Source: Thauera carbonicopians
GTDB taxonomy: Bacteria > Pseudomonadota > Gammaproteobacteria > Burkholderiales > Rhodocyclaceae
NCBI RefSeq assembly: GCF_025699485.1
Contig: NZ_JANUXN010000007.1
Location: 1 to 64,000, forward strand
Direction: 5' to 3'
Length of the DNA: 64,000 nucleotides
A program made the position numbers and the translations under genes. Positions 8,836 to 20,083 of the stretch are shown in pieces. Numbering within the stretch: position 1 is the stretch's first letter; the number at the start of each line of letters is the position of its first letter. Under the pieces are notes generated by a model. That model worked only from the letters and a program-made list of their open reading frames with translations, was not told the DNA's origin and did not search any database.

Positions 8836-9837
8836 CTAGCGCGCCAGGGTTTCGGATGGACTTTCGCCGAAGCGGCGCTTGTAGTCGGTGGTGAAGTGCC
8901 CGAGATGATTGAAGCCCCAGCGAAAGGCGACTGCGGTCACCGTGCTCTCGCCGGGCATGAGGCGCTTGAGCTCTTCGTTGACCCGGCGCATGCGCACCTC
9001 TTTCAGGTAGAGCATGGGCGTAGTGTTGCGGAAGCGGCGGAAGCCCGTGAACATCGAGCGCGTGCTCACGTTTGCGTGCTCGGCCAGATCGAGAATGGTG
9101 ATCGGTTCGTTGGCGTGCTCCTCGATGTAGTGCTCGATGCGCTTGACGAAAGCCGGGGCGATGGAGCGGTCTTCCTGGGTCAGGGCCTCGCTGTAGTTGT
9201 GTGCCTGACAGGTGAGCAGCATGGTGATGACCATCTGCTCGGTCTGAGCCGCGATCAGCGGCGAATGAAGGCCTTCGTCCTCGGTCAGGTTGGTGTGAAG
9301 CCAGGTCATCAGCCGCATCCACCGTTGTCCGGCCGCGGTGTCGAGCGCCATCGTGGGGCGGAAGGTGATGGGCGCGCGCAAGGCCTGACCCAGATGCTGG
9401 ATGCAATAGCGTTCGAGTACGTCCCGGTCGATGCGCACGACCAGCTTCTCGGTGTCGCTTTCGTGGCGGATCTGGACCGGCAGGTGGGCATTGAGCACGG
9501 AAGCCGTGCGCAGCGTCGAACACAGGGTTTCACCGCCGGTCTCGATGATTTCGCGCCCGCGCAGCGGCATCTGCACCAGCACGAAGGAATCCAGGGTGCC
9601 AGGATCGATGGCTACTTCGCCACCGTAGCTCATGCGCCCCACGCCCAGGCCGCGCAGGCGGCGGTAGTACATGCGGGTGTGGATCGGCTTTCGGGTGTCG
9701 AGCCTGCTCAGGCGGTTCTCACAGAACACACGGGCGCCCCACTGGCGTGCTTCTTCGATGTCGCTCGTCTGGAACAGCTCAAAGCCAGGCAGATCGGCGC
9801 CCGCCAAGGGAGGCGAGGCATAGATTGCGCTTTCCAT
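8836..9837 (-). CDS. AraC/XylS-family transcriptional regulator (second of two)
   Basis: 333 residues. It has the same architecture as the neighbouring regulator: an N-terminal effector domain (YYRRLRGLGVGRMSYGGEVAIDPG) and a C-terminal AraC HTH (ITILDLAEHANVSTRSMFTGF, then AFRWGFNHLGHFTTDYKRRFGESPSETL). The two proteins share many landmark blocks (EVAIDPG/EVAIAPG, VRI-R--LERH/Y), so they look like paralogues from a local duplication that have diverged. A pair may mean that two effectors, or an upper and a lower pathway, are sensed separately. The stop falls about 245 bases before the start of the other regulator, so they need not be one transcript. Confidence 0.88.
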   Translation of the reverse strand: MESAIYASPPLAGADLPGFELFQTSDIEEARQWGARVFCENRLSRLDTRKPIHTRMYYRRLRGLGVGRMSYGGEVAIDPGTLDSFVLVQMPLRGREIIETGGETLCSTLRTASVLNAHLPVQIRHESDTEKLVVRIDRDVLERYCIQHLGQALRAPITFRPTMALDTAAGQRWMRLMTWLHTNLTEDEGLHSPLIAAQTEQMVITMLLTCQAHNYSEALTQEDRSIAPAFVKRIEHYIEEHANEPITILDLAEHANVSTRSMFTGFRRFRNTTPMLYLKEVRMRRVNEELKRLMPGESTVTAVAFRWGFNHLGHFTTDYKRRFGESPSETLAR

Positions 9838-10390
9838 TGCGTCGTTTCTCTATTGTCGGGTTCGAATGAACTCATGCCTCTGCTGCTTGGTGCGGGCTGT
9901 GGTCCATGGGCACTATTGCAGTGCATCAACGATCCATCGGAGGGCATCGGCAGAGTGATGCGGTGCCCGGGAACATCGGCAAGTCGCTTTTCCATCAAGG
10001 AAATGGCTTGTTGGGTCGGCGAAGTGATGGCTGCTTGAAGCAAGGCTCGTGCCAAAAAGTATTCATGCAGGCCTTTCCTCCAGGCGGAGTTGCCTGGAGG
10101 ACGTATGGACGTCGTGCGGGAAAGTGGAAAGATTGCTGCGGATGCCGGTTGTGAAGTGCCGGCAGCCTTTCCCGCCCCTTTTCCTGGGCCGGGTCACGCA
10201 GTGTGCAGGAGAGTGTCGTCCGGCTGCTGGCCTGGGAATCCGCCGGATTCAGGCTCAAGCGACTTTTCTGGGGCGGTCCAACGTTTTTGGGAGGACACCA
10301 CCGTGATCCGATGATTGGTGAGCTGCCATGACGGTTCCTTGGACCGCATGAGGGCTCGGTTCTGCCGTGATGGGGAGGCCTGACTGGCTC
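9838..10390. other. Intergenic stretch with one strong inverted repeat
   Basis: No credible gene on either strand; short open frames lack ribosome sites and family motifs. A perfect 9-bp inverted repeat (CCTCCAGGC, 6-base loop, GCCTGGAGG) lies at 10077-10100. It has no T-tract on either side, so it is not an obvious intrinsic terminator. The stretch separates the aromatic cluster regulators from the end of the sulfhydrylase operon. Confidence 0.6.
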
Positions 10391-13991
<3,601 letters not shown>

Positions 13992-13998
13992 GGGGTCT

Positions 13999-14541
13999 TC
14001 AGTGGTGATTGCCGTGATGCGTGTGGGCGGCACCGGCCGGCTGGAAGGGGCGGTTCTCGTATTCCTCGCTGGCGACGAAGTCGCTCAACTGGCGGAAGCC
14101 GTCGGCATCCAGGACGCCGGTGTGGCGGTAGAGAACTTCGCCCTGGCCGTCGAGGAAGACGAAGGACGGTGTGCCCAGCGCGCGCAGGCGGCGGGCCCAC
14201 TGGCCGGGCGTGGTGGTCTCGCCGTCGGGCAGGACCAGGACCGACTCCTGCGCGATGTCCACCCTGACGGTGGCAAAGCGCGTGCCGAAGTCCTTTTCGG
14301 TGGCCGCGTCGTGGAACACGTTGTGCTCCATCTCCCGGCAGCCGGGGCAGCCGGGCATGGTCAGGAACACGGCCAGCTTGCGGCCGGAGTCCGCCGCCGA
14401 GCGGGTCTCGGCCCGCAAGTCGCGGGTTTCGCGTTCGAACAGTACGGCACTGGCCGGGCCGGCGCTTGCAGCCAGCAGCGAGGCCAGCAGCAGCGCGGCG
14501 AGGCGGGGGCGGGCGGGGCGGAAAGAGAGCATGGCGAACAT
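13999..14541 (-). CDS. Periplasmic thioredoxin-fold protein with CPGC motif
   Basis: 180 residues with a clear signal peptide (basic start, then a leucine/alanine-rich core ending at ASA near residue 31). The redox motif is MPGCPGCREME near residue 62, followed by DIAQESVLVLPDGE and the cis-proline segment GTPSFVFLDGQGEVLYRHTG. It resembles SoxW and the thioredoxin-related DUF255-like oxidoreductases, which reduce disulfides or thiol adducts in the periplasm. The C-terminus is histidine-rich (HTHHGNHH), which could bind a metal. It sits between the ABC permease and the CoA-transferase genes, an unusual place for such a protein. Confidence 0.85.
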   Translation of the reverse strand: MFAMLSFRPARPRLAALLLASLLAASAGPASAVLFERETRDLRAETRSAADSGRKLAVFLTMPGCPGCREMEHNVFHDAATEKDFGTRFATVRVDIAQESVLVLPDGETTTPGQWARRLRALGTPSFVFLDGQGEVLYRHTGVLDADGFRQLSDFVASEEYENRPFQPAGAAHTHHGNHH

Positions 14542-14553
14542 CGGTTTTCTCCT

Positions 14554-15393
14554 TCAGCGGTGCCAGAACAGCACGCGGCGCTTGATGGCTTCGAGCAAGC
14601 TCATCGCCAGGAAAGTGACGAGGCCTGTGTACAGGATGCCGGCGACCATCTTCGGGTAGTCGGCGAAGTCCGCGTAGTACTGGACGAAACGGCCCAGGCC
14701 GGCGTTGGCGCCGAACAGCTCGGCCACGGTCAGCAGGATGAAGGAAAAGCCCAGGCCCACGGCGATGCCGGAGAAGATGTGGGGCATCGCCGCCGGCAGC
14801 ACGACCTTCCACAGGAATTCGCGCCGTGTCAGGCCGAGGATCTGAGCGTTGTCGCGGTAGCGGCCTTCCAGTGCGTGGGCACCGGCGGCGGCATTGTGGA
14901 AGATCGGCCAGAAGGCGCCGATGAAGACCACGAAGATCGCCGAGAGCTTGAAAGTCGGCAGGATGGCGATGGCGTAGGGCACGTACACCGTCGGTGGCAC
15001 CGGGGCGGCGACCCGCGCGAAGGGGAAGAAGATCCGCTGCAGGCGTGGCGACGCACCGACCTGGATGCCGGCGGCGACACCCGTCACGATGGCCAGCAAC
15101 AGGCCGGGCACCAGAATGGCGAACGAGGCCAGGGTGCTCTTCCACAGTTCCGGCAGCGATTCCCACAGCGCCAGCGCCGTGACCTGCGGGCTGGGGATCA
15201 GCGGGTTTTCGCCCAGCGGGAACCAGGCCGCGGCGGCGAACCAGGCGCCCAGCAGCACGAGCCAGACGATGGAGCCGTCGAGCAGCGTGCGCAGGGTCGA
15301 TGGCTTGGCGGCGGCATTGCGCACTGCAGCCGGACGCGCAGCGTCGTCGGCAAGCGGCCGTTCCCGCTGCGCGACGGTGAGGGTTTCGGACAT
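14554..15393 (-). CDS. ABC transporter permease, SsuC/TauC/NrtB type
   Basis: 279 residues with about six hydrophobic segments. The binding-protein-dependent transport signature is EGRYRDNAQILGLTRREFLWKVVLPAAMPHIFSG (EAA loop, residues ~175-208, given here by its ends EGRYRDNAQ and LPAAMPHIF). This is the single inner-membrane permease type used by nitrate, sulfonate, taurine and thiamine-precursor importers. The N-terminal ~35 residues form an extra cytoplasmic tail. It follows the ATPase gene by 13 bases. Confidence 0.9.
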   Translation of the reverse strand: MSETLTVAQRERPLADDAARPAAVRNAAAKPSTLRTLLDGSIVWLVLLGAWFAAAAWFPLGENPLIPSPQVTALALWESLPELWKSTLASFAILVPGLLLAIVTGVAAGIQVGASPRLQRIFFPFARVAAPVPPTVYVPYAIAILPTFKLSAIFVVFIGAFWPIFHNAAAGAHALEGRYRDNAQILGLTRREFLWKVVLPAAMPHIFSGIAVGLGFSFILLTVAELFGANAGLGRFVQYYADFADYPKMVAGILYTGLVTFLAMSLLEAIKRRVLFWHR

Positions 15394-15406
15394 GGTGAGG
15401 CTTCCT

Positions 15407-16198
15407 TCAGGCGGAGACGAGTTGACGCAGGGTGTCGGCGGCCAGGGTTTCGGCGATGGATTCGCGCAGGGCGTGGAAGCCGGCGCTGTCGAACAGCGTG
15501 CGGCGGTCGCGGTGGCGGGGAAAGGGGACGGGCAGGTCGGCGATCAGCCGGCCGGGCGTCGAACCGAGCACGACGACGCGATCGCCCAGGTACAGGGCTT
15601 CGTCGATGTCGTGGGTGACGAAGACGATGGTCTTTTTCGTCGTATCGGCTTCCCAGGCTTCGGTCAGCAGATCCTGCAGGCGGGCGCGGTTGGCGGGGTC
15701 GAGCGCGCCGAAGGGTTCGTCCATCAGCAGCACTGGCGAGCGCAGCGCCAGCGCGCGTGCGATGGCGGCGCGCTGGCGCATGCCGCCGGACAGTTCGAAC
15801 GGATACAGGCTGACCGCCGACTCCAGCCCGACCTTGGCCAGGCAGTCCGCCGCCTGGGCGCGGCAATCCGCCTTGCGCAGCTCCGGCTGGGCCTTGCCGA
15901 TGGCAATCGCGATGTTGTCGACCACGCTCATCCACGGGAACAAGGCGTAGTCCTGGAACACCACGCCACGGTCGAAGCCGGGACCGGTGATCGGCCTGCC
16001 CTTGCGCAGCAGCCGTCCCCGGCCGGGAAACTGCAGGCCGGCCAGCAGGCGCAGCAATGTCGATTTGCCCGAGCCGCTGGCCCCCAGCAGGCAAACGAAC
16101 TGCCCGGCCGGGACGTCGAGGTCGATCTTCTCGAGGATCGGCGCCGCGCCTTCCTCGTAGGAAAAGCCGACGCCTTGCAGGCTCAACTCTGCGGTCAT
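15407..16198 (-). CDS. ABC transporter ATP-binding protein, SsuB/TauB/NrtD type
   Basis: 263 residues. It has Walker A LLGASGSGKSTLLRLLAG near residue 40, the Q-loop VVFQDYALFPWMSV near 88, signature LSGGMRQRAAIARAL near 138, Walker B SPVLLMDEPFGALD near 158 and the H-loop VFVTHDIDEA near 196. The PWMSV sequence after the Q-loop is typical of the nitrate/sulfonate/taurine ATPases. The start codon overlaps the stop of the binding-protein gene, so the ATPase is translationally coupled to it. Confidence 0.93.
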   Translation of the reverse strand: MTAELSLQGVGFSYEEGAAPILEKIDLDVPAGQFVCLLGASGSGKSTLLRLLAGLQFPGRGRLLRKGRPITGPGFDRGVVFQDYALFPWMSVVDNIAIAIGKAQPELRKADCRAQAADCLAKVGLESAVSLYPFELSGGMRQRAAIARALALRSPVLLMDEPFGALDPANRARLQDLLTEAWEADTTKKTIVFVTHDIDEALYLGDRVVVLGSTPGRLIADLPVPFPRHRDRRTLFDSAGFHALRESIAETLAADTLRQLVSA

Positions 16199-17220
16199 CA
16201 GCCGTTCTTCCGCTTGAAGTCCTGCTGCAGCTTCTGCCAGTAGGCGTCGGCCGGGTTTTCGGCGGCGAGCTGGTTCAGCACCTTCTCGTAGAACCGGGCA
16301 TCGATCGACGACGACACGTCCGGCGCCTTGGCGATGAATTCGCTGCTGGCCATGACGTCGGCGAAATGCCTGACGCCCTTGGCGTCCGGATCGCTGGACT
16401 GGTCGATGTACTGCGAGTAGTAGCCGCGCTGCAGCAGATCCTTGTCGAGCTTCACGTACTTGGCGATCGCCTCGATGGTGGCTTCCTTGTTCTCCGCGGC
16501 GAAGCGTTCGGCGAGCAGGATCGCGCGCAGGAACTTCTCCCAGGTCTCCGGGCTCTTGCCGTTCGCTTCGGTAATGACGAGGCGGCAGCAAGGGTGGCCC
16601 GGCTGCAGGTCGGTGGAATGGATGACGATCTGCAGCCCTTGTGCTTCGGCGCGCAGGTCATGCGGCCCCCAAACCAGGCCGACGTCCACCTGGCCGGACT
16701 TGACCGCTTCGATGACCGCCGATGGGTTCTTCAGCTCGAAGATTTCCAGGTCGGTCTTCCAGTTCAGGCCCGAATCCTTCAGCGCGCCACGCAACACCGC
16801 ATCGCCCGAAGCCATGCGCACGGTGGCGACTTTCTTGCCCTTGAGGTCGGCGATGTCCTTCACCTTGGCCGCGCCGGCCGGGGTGGTCACCAGTGCGGCG
16901 TCGCCGCCCATGATGCCGCCGATGATCTTCAGCCTGGTGCCCTTGGAGAGATGGGCGATCGGGCCGGTGGTGCCGAAGGCGCCGGTATCGAGCTTGCCGG
17001 CGATGATGGCATTGAGGCCGTCGGCGGAATTGTGGAACTCGACCAGTTCCACGTCCAGCCCTTCCCTGGCGAACAGGCCCTGCTCCTTGGCGACGAAGAA
17101 CTTGGCATGGCCGGTGGCCGGCAGGTAGCCGACCTTGAGCGATTCGGCGGCAGCGCTGCCGATGAGGCCGGCCAGGGCGAGGGCGGCAGCGAAGGACTTG
17201 AGGGCAAAGCGGGATTTCAT
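16198..17220 (-). CDS. ABC transporter substrate-binding protein, NMT1/SsuA-like
   Basis: 340 residues from an ATG with CAGGAG ten bases upstream. A signal peptide ends near SAAA at residue 25, and the mature protein begins ESLKVGYLPATGHAKFFVAKEQG. The NMT1/THI5-like fold is shown by GLNAIIAGKLDTGAFGTTGP and by VGLVWGPHDLRAEAQG. Related proteins bind nitrate, aliphatic sulfonates, taurine or pyrimidine precursors. The cargo cannot be read from the sequence. It is the first gene of the eight-gene run, and the inverted repeat at 17292-17312 lies just upstream of it. Confidence 0.9.
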   Translation of the reverse strand: MKSRFALKSFAAALALAGLIGSAAAESLKVGYLPATGHAKFFVAKEQGLFAREGLDVELVEFHNSADGLNAIIAGKLDTGAFGTTGPIAHLSKGTRLKIIGGIMGGDAALVTTPAGAAKVKDIADLKGKKVATVRMASGDAVLRGALKDSGLNWKTDLEIFELKNPSAVIEAVKSGQVDVGLVWGPHDLRAEAQGLQIVIHSTDLQPGHPCCRLVITEANGKSPETWEKFLRAILLAERFAAENKEATIEAIAKYVKLDKDLLQRGYYSQYIDQSSDPDAKGVRHFADVMASSEFIAKAPDVSSSIDARFYEKVLNQLAAENPADAYWQKLQQDFKRKNG

Positions 17221-17291
17221 GGCAGCTCCTGTGCAAATTCGTAGGCACGGAGTCTGCCAAATGGCCGTGGACGACCAAACCAAGCATTTCT

Positions 17292-17312
17292 GGTTTGCTT
17301 ATTCGGCAAACC
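17292..17312. promoter_or_regulatory. Inverted repeat upstream of the ABC importer operon
   Basis: A perfect 7-bp inverted repeat, GGTTTGC-TTATTCG-GCAAACC, lies about 70 bp before the binding-protein start codon and just after the Sel1-repeat gene. A further AAACCA half-site lies at about 17276-17281. There is no T-tract toward the operon, so an operator is more likely than a terminator. Confidence 0.5.
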
Positions 17313-17325
17313 GCAGATGGCGGGG

Positions 17326-18138
17326 TCAGTCTTCGCTGGCGACCTTGTCGGGCGTCGGATCGACGTGGCCTTCTTCGTCGGCCAGCGACAGCGCCTGGGC
17401 GGCCTTCATCTCGTCCGGGCCGAGTTTCAGTGCGATGTTGTCGCGTTCGTACACGCCGTCCATGTTCATCGCGGCAGCCGCGCGGTTGAACCATACGTAG
17501 GCCTGGACCGGGTTCACAGTGACGCCGAGTCCGCTGCGGTAGAGGCGGCCGAGCTCGACCATGGCATCGCTGTCACCCGCTTCGGCCGCAGTGCGAATCC
17601 ACTTCTCGGCATAGTCGTAGTTCTGCGGCATGCCCACGCCGCTGCGGTAGAGCTTGCCCAGTTGCAGCATGGCGCCGGCGTGGCCGCCGGTGGCTGCCTG
17701 CCGCAGCCAGGTGACCGCTTCGGCAGCGCCTTCCTTGCCGCGCGAAGTATCGAGCAGGGCCGCGCGGCCGAGGCGGAACTGTGCCTCGACGTCGCCGTTG
17801 CGCGCAGCTTCTTCGATCGTGGAGTTGACAGCGATTGCCGCCTGCGGGAAGTTGATCGCGGCTTCATCGTGCTCCGCCGCATCGGGCCACAACAGGACGA
17901 CGCTGCTCACCGCGCCGGCGACGACGGCTGCGGCGCCGATGGTCAGCAAGGAAGATCCGCCCGTCCGGCTTTTTTTCATCGCGGCGTCTGCCGAGGCGAT
18001 GAAGCGGTGCGAGCAGGCTTCGCAGCGATAGGGACGCTTGTCCGGGTTGTCGACTTTTTCCGTATGCGAACGCCAGCGCGACACGCGGCAGCGTGTCGAT
18101 GCACATTTGGGGCAGGAGATGCTGGCGCTTACGTCCAT
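17326..18138 (-). CDS. Zinc-ribbon, single-pass membrane protein with Sel1 repeats
   Basis: 270 residues from the ATG reading MDVSASISCPKCAS. The N-terminal ~50 residues carry two CxxC pairs (CPKC near 9-12, CEAC near 45-48) spaced like a zinc ribbon. Then come one membrane segment (LLTIGAAAVVAGAVSSVVLLW, residues ~65-86) and three or so Sel1-type helical repeats (AQFRLGRAALL, GAMLQLGKLYRSGVG, DAMVELGRLYRSGLG). Sel1 repeats mediate protein contacts, often in envelope or stress signalling. No partner is evident. It is separated from both neighbours and probably has its own promoter. Confidence 0.8.
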   Translation of the reverse strand: MDVSASISCPKCASTRCRVSRWRSHTEKVDNPDKRPYRCEACSHRFIASADAAMKKSRTGGSSLLTIGAAAVVAGAVSSVVLLWPDAAEHDEAAINFPQAAIAVNSTIEEAARNGDVEAQFRLGRAALLDTSRGKEGAAEAVTWLRQAATGGHAGAMLQLGKLYRSGVGMPQNYDYAEKWIRTAAEAGDSDAMVELGRLYRSGLGVTVNPVQAYVWFNRAAAAMNMDGVYERDNIALKLGPDEMKAAQALSLADEEGHVDPTPDKVASED

Positions 18139-18687
18139 GAAGAGGCCTTTCGGGATGACAGGTTGTGCAGTGCGGTCGGACCAGGCGCCCGGACGCAGGA
18201 ACGCAGTACAACATGGGCACACGCACGAACCGGATGCATGAAACGCGAACTGCGGCGGCGATTCTCGGGCAATGGCGGGCAGATTTCAATATCGCCAAAA
18301 CCATGAATGACAACAAGATCACGGGAATACGCTTGCCAGATGCATCGGGTGCAGGCAGAAAGGCCTCGTCGGTCTGCTGCGGCGCGGATGTGCTTTCCTG
18401 CGGAGGCGGAAGGCGGCGCCCAGGCGCTCATGAGCGGCCGAACCGGGGATGCGGCTGCTGGCGGTGGTTCCGCCTTACGGGACCGATGCCGTGCGGGGGG
18501 AAACATTCCCTTGGGCCGGGATCATGCGGCGTGAGCGCCGGCCGGTTCCGGCGCCGATCGATTTCATGCCGGGCATGAGGTCCGCAGGGGACATCATGCC
18601 CGGCTTCCGTTCCACCGCCTCGATCGCGCGGGACGGTGGAAAACCTGCAGCATGCAGCCTGTGTTGCCTACATGCGCAGGGAAGCGA
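18139..18687. other. Intergenic stretch with an 11-bp inverted repeat
   Basis: No convincing gene. A perfect 11-bp inverted repeat (GCCGGGCATGA, 15-base loop, TCATGCCCGGC) lies at 18568-18604, about 85 bases after the glutamate dehydrogenase stop. It may end that transcript or be a protein site; there is no T-tract. The part next to 18138 should contain the promoter for the Sel1-repeat gene. Confidence 0.55.
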
Positions 18688-20028
18688 TCACGGATACAGC
18701 CCGCGCAGTTCGCGCGCTTGCAGGATGCGCGAGCACGCGACGATGAAGGTGGCGGTGCGCAGCGTGACCTTGTGATGCTGGGCCACTTCCCAGACGCCGT
18801 GGAAGGCGTCCTGCATGATCTTGACCAAGCGCTGGTTGATCTCCTCCTCGGTCCAGAAGAAGCTGGAGAAATCCTGCACCCACTCGAAGTAGCTCACCGT
18901 CACGCCGCCGGCGTTGGCGATCACGTCGGGCAGCACCAGCACGCCGCGGTCGCGCAGGATGTCGTCGGCGGTCGGCGTGGTCGGGCCGTTGGCGCCTTCG
19001 ATCACCATGCTGGCGCGGATGCGGGGTGCGGTGTCCTTGTTGATCTGGCCTTCGAGCGCGGCCGGAATGAGGATGTCGCAATCGACCGACCAGAACTCGT
19101 CGTCGCTCATCGCATCGGCCTCGCCGAAGTCCTTCACGCCGCCGGTCTGCTGTACGTGCGCCAGCAGCGCATCCACGTCCAGGCCGGTGTCGCGGCAGAC
19201 CGTGCCGGTGTGATCCTGCACCGCGACGACCTTGGCGCCTGCCTCGGCGAACAGCTTGCCGGCCGTGCCGCCGACGTTGCCGAAGCCCTGCACCGCCACG
19301 CGTGCGCCTTCGATGGCCAGGCCGGTCAGCTTGGCCGCTTCCACGCCCACCGTGAACACGCCGCGCCCGGTTGCCTCGCGCCGGCCCAGCGAGCCGCCCA
19401 GGTCGATCGGTTTGCCGGTGACCACGCCGGTGGCGGTGGCGCCGGTATTCATCGAGTAGGTGTCCATCATCCAGGCCATGACCTTCTCGTTGGTGTTCAC
19501 GTCCGGCGCCGGGATGTCCTTGGTCGGCCCGATGATCAGGCCGATCTCGCTGGTGTAGCGGCGTGCCACCTTTTCCAGCTCGTTCTGCGAGTACTGGCGC
19601 GGGTCGATGCGGATGCCGCCCTTGGCACCGCCGTAGGGGACGTTCACCGCGGCATTCTTGACCGACATCCACGCCGCCAGCGCCATCACTTCGGACAGGG
19701 TCACGTCCTGGTGGAAGCGCACGCCGCCCTTGCCGGGGCCGCGCGAGAGGTTGTGCTGGACGCGGTAGCCTTCGAAGTGGGCGATGGTGCCGTTGTCCAG
19801 TTCGATCGGAACGTCGACGATCAGCGAGCGCTTGGGCCGCTTCAGCGTCTCCACCCACTTGGCCAGATGGCCGAGATAGGGCGTGACGCGATCGACCTGT
19901 TGCAGGTAGATCCCCCATGGGCCGAGATGCTCGGGGTCGAGATACGACGGCAGGGCATGCGTGGCATGTTTCGGCGCGATGCGCTTGCCGGCGTGGGGCG
20001 AATGATCGGGTGTGGCTGACTGAGTCAT
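18688..20028 (-). CDS. gdhA: Glutamate dehydrogenase (Glu/Leu/Phe/Val dehydrogenase family)
   Basis: 446 residues. The glutamate-binding loop [18 protein letters not shown] and the active-site stretch [13 protein letters not shown] lie near residues 95-145, and the Rossmann nucleotide site [21 protein letters not shown] lies near residue 244. The late motif [19 protein letters not shown] is typical of catabolic hexameric enzymes. It oxidises glutamate to 2-oxoglutarate and ammonia. It lies 55 bases after putA on the same strand, so the three genes putP, putA and this one would take proline in and convert it to 2-oxoglutarate. Coenzyme preference was not decided. Confidence 0.93.
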   Translation of the reverse strand: MTQSATPDHSPHAGKRIAPKHATHALPSYLDPEHLGPWGIYLQQVDRVTPYLGHLAKWVETLKRPKRSLIVDVPIELDNGTIAHFEGYRVQHNLSRGPGKGGVRFHQDVTLSEVMALAAWMSVKNAAVNVPYGGAKGGIRIDPRQYSQNELEKVARRYTSEIGLIIGPTKDIPAPDVNTNEKVMAWMMDTYSMNTGATATGVVTGKPIDLGGSLGRREATGRGVFTVGVEAAKLTGLAIEGARVAVQGFGNVGGTAGKLFAEAGAKVVAVQDHTGTVCRDTGLDVDALLAHVQQTGGVKDFGEADAMSDDEFWSVDCDILIPAALEGQINKDTAPRIRASMVIEGANGPTTPTADDILRDRGVLVLPDVIANAGGVTVSYFEWVQDFSSFFWTEEEINQRLVKIMQDAFHGVWEVAQHHKVTLRTATFIVACSRILQARELRGLYP

Positions 20029-20083
20029 GTCTTGATCCTCCTCCTTTGAATGGGAGACCTCGAGCAGGTCGGGCGCAGCAAAA

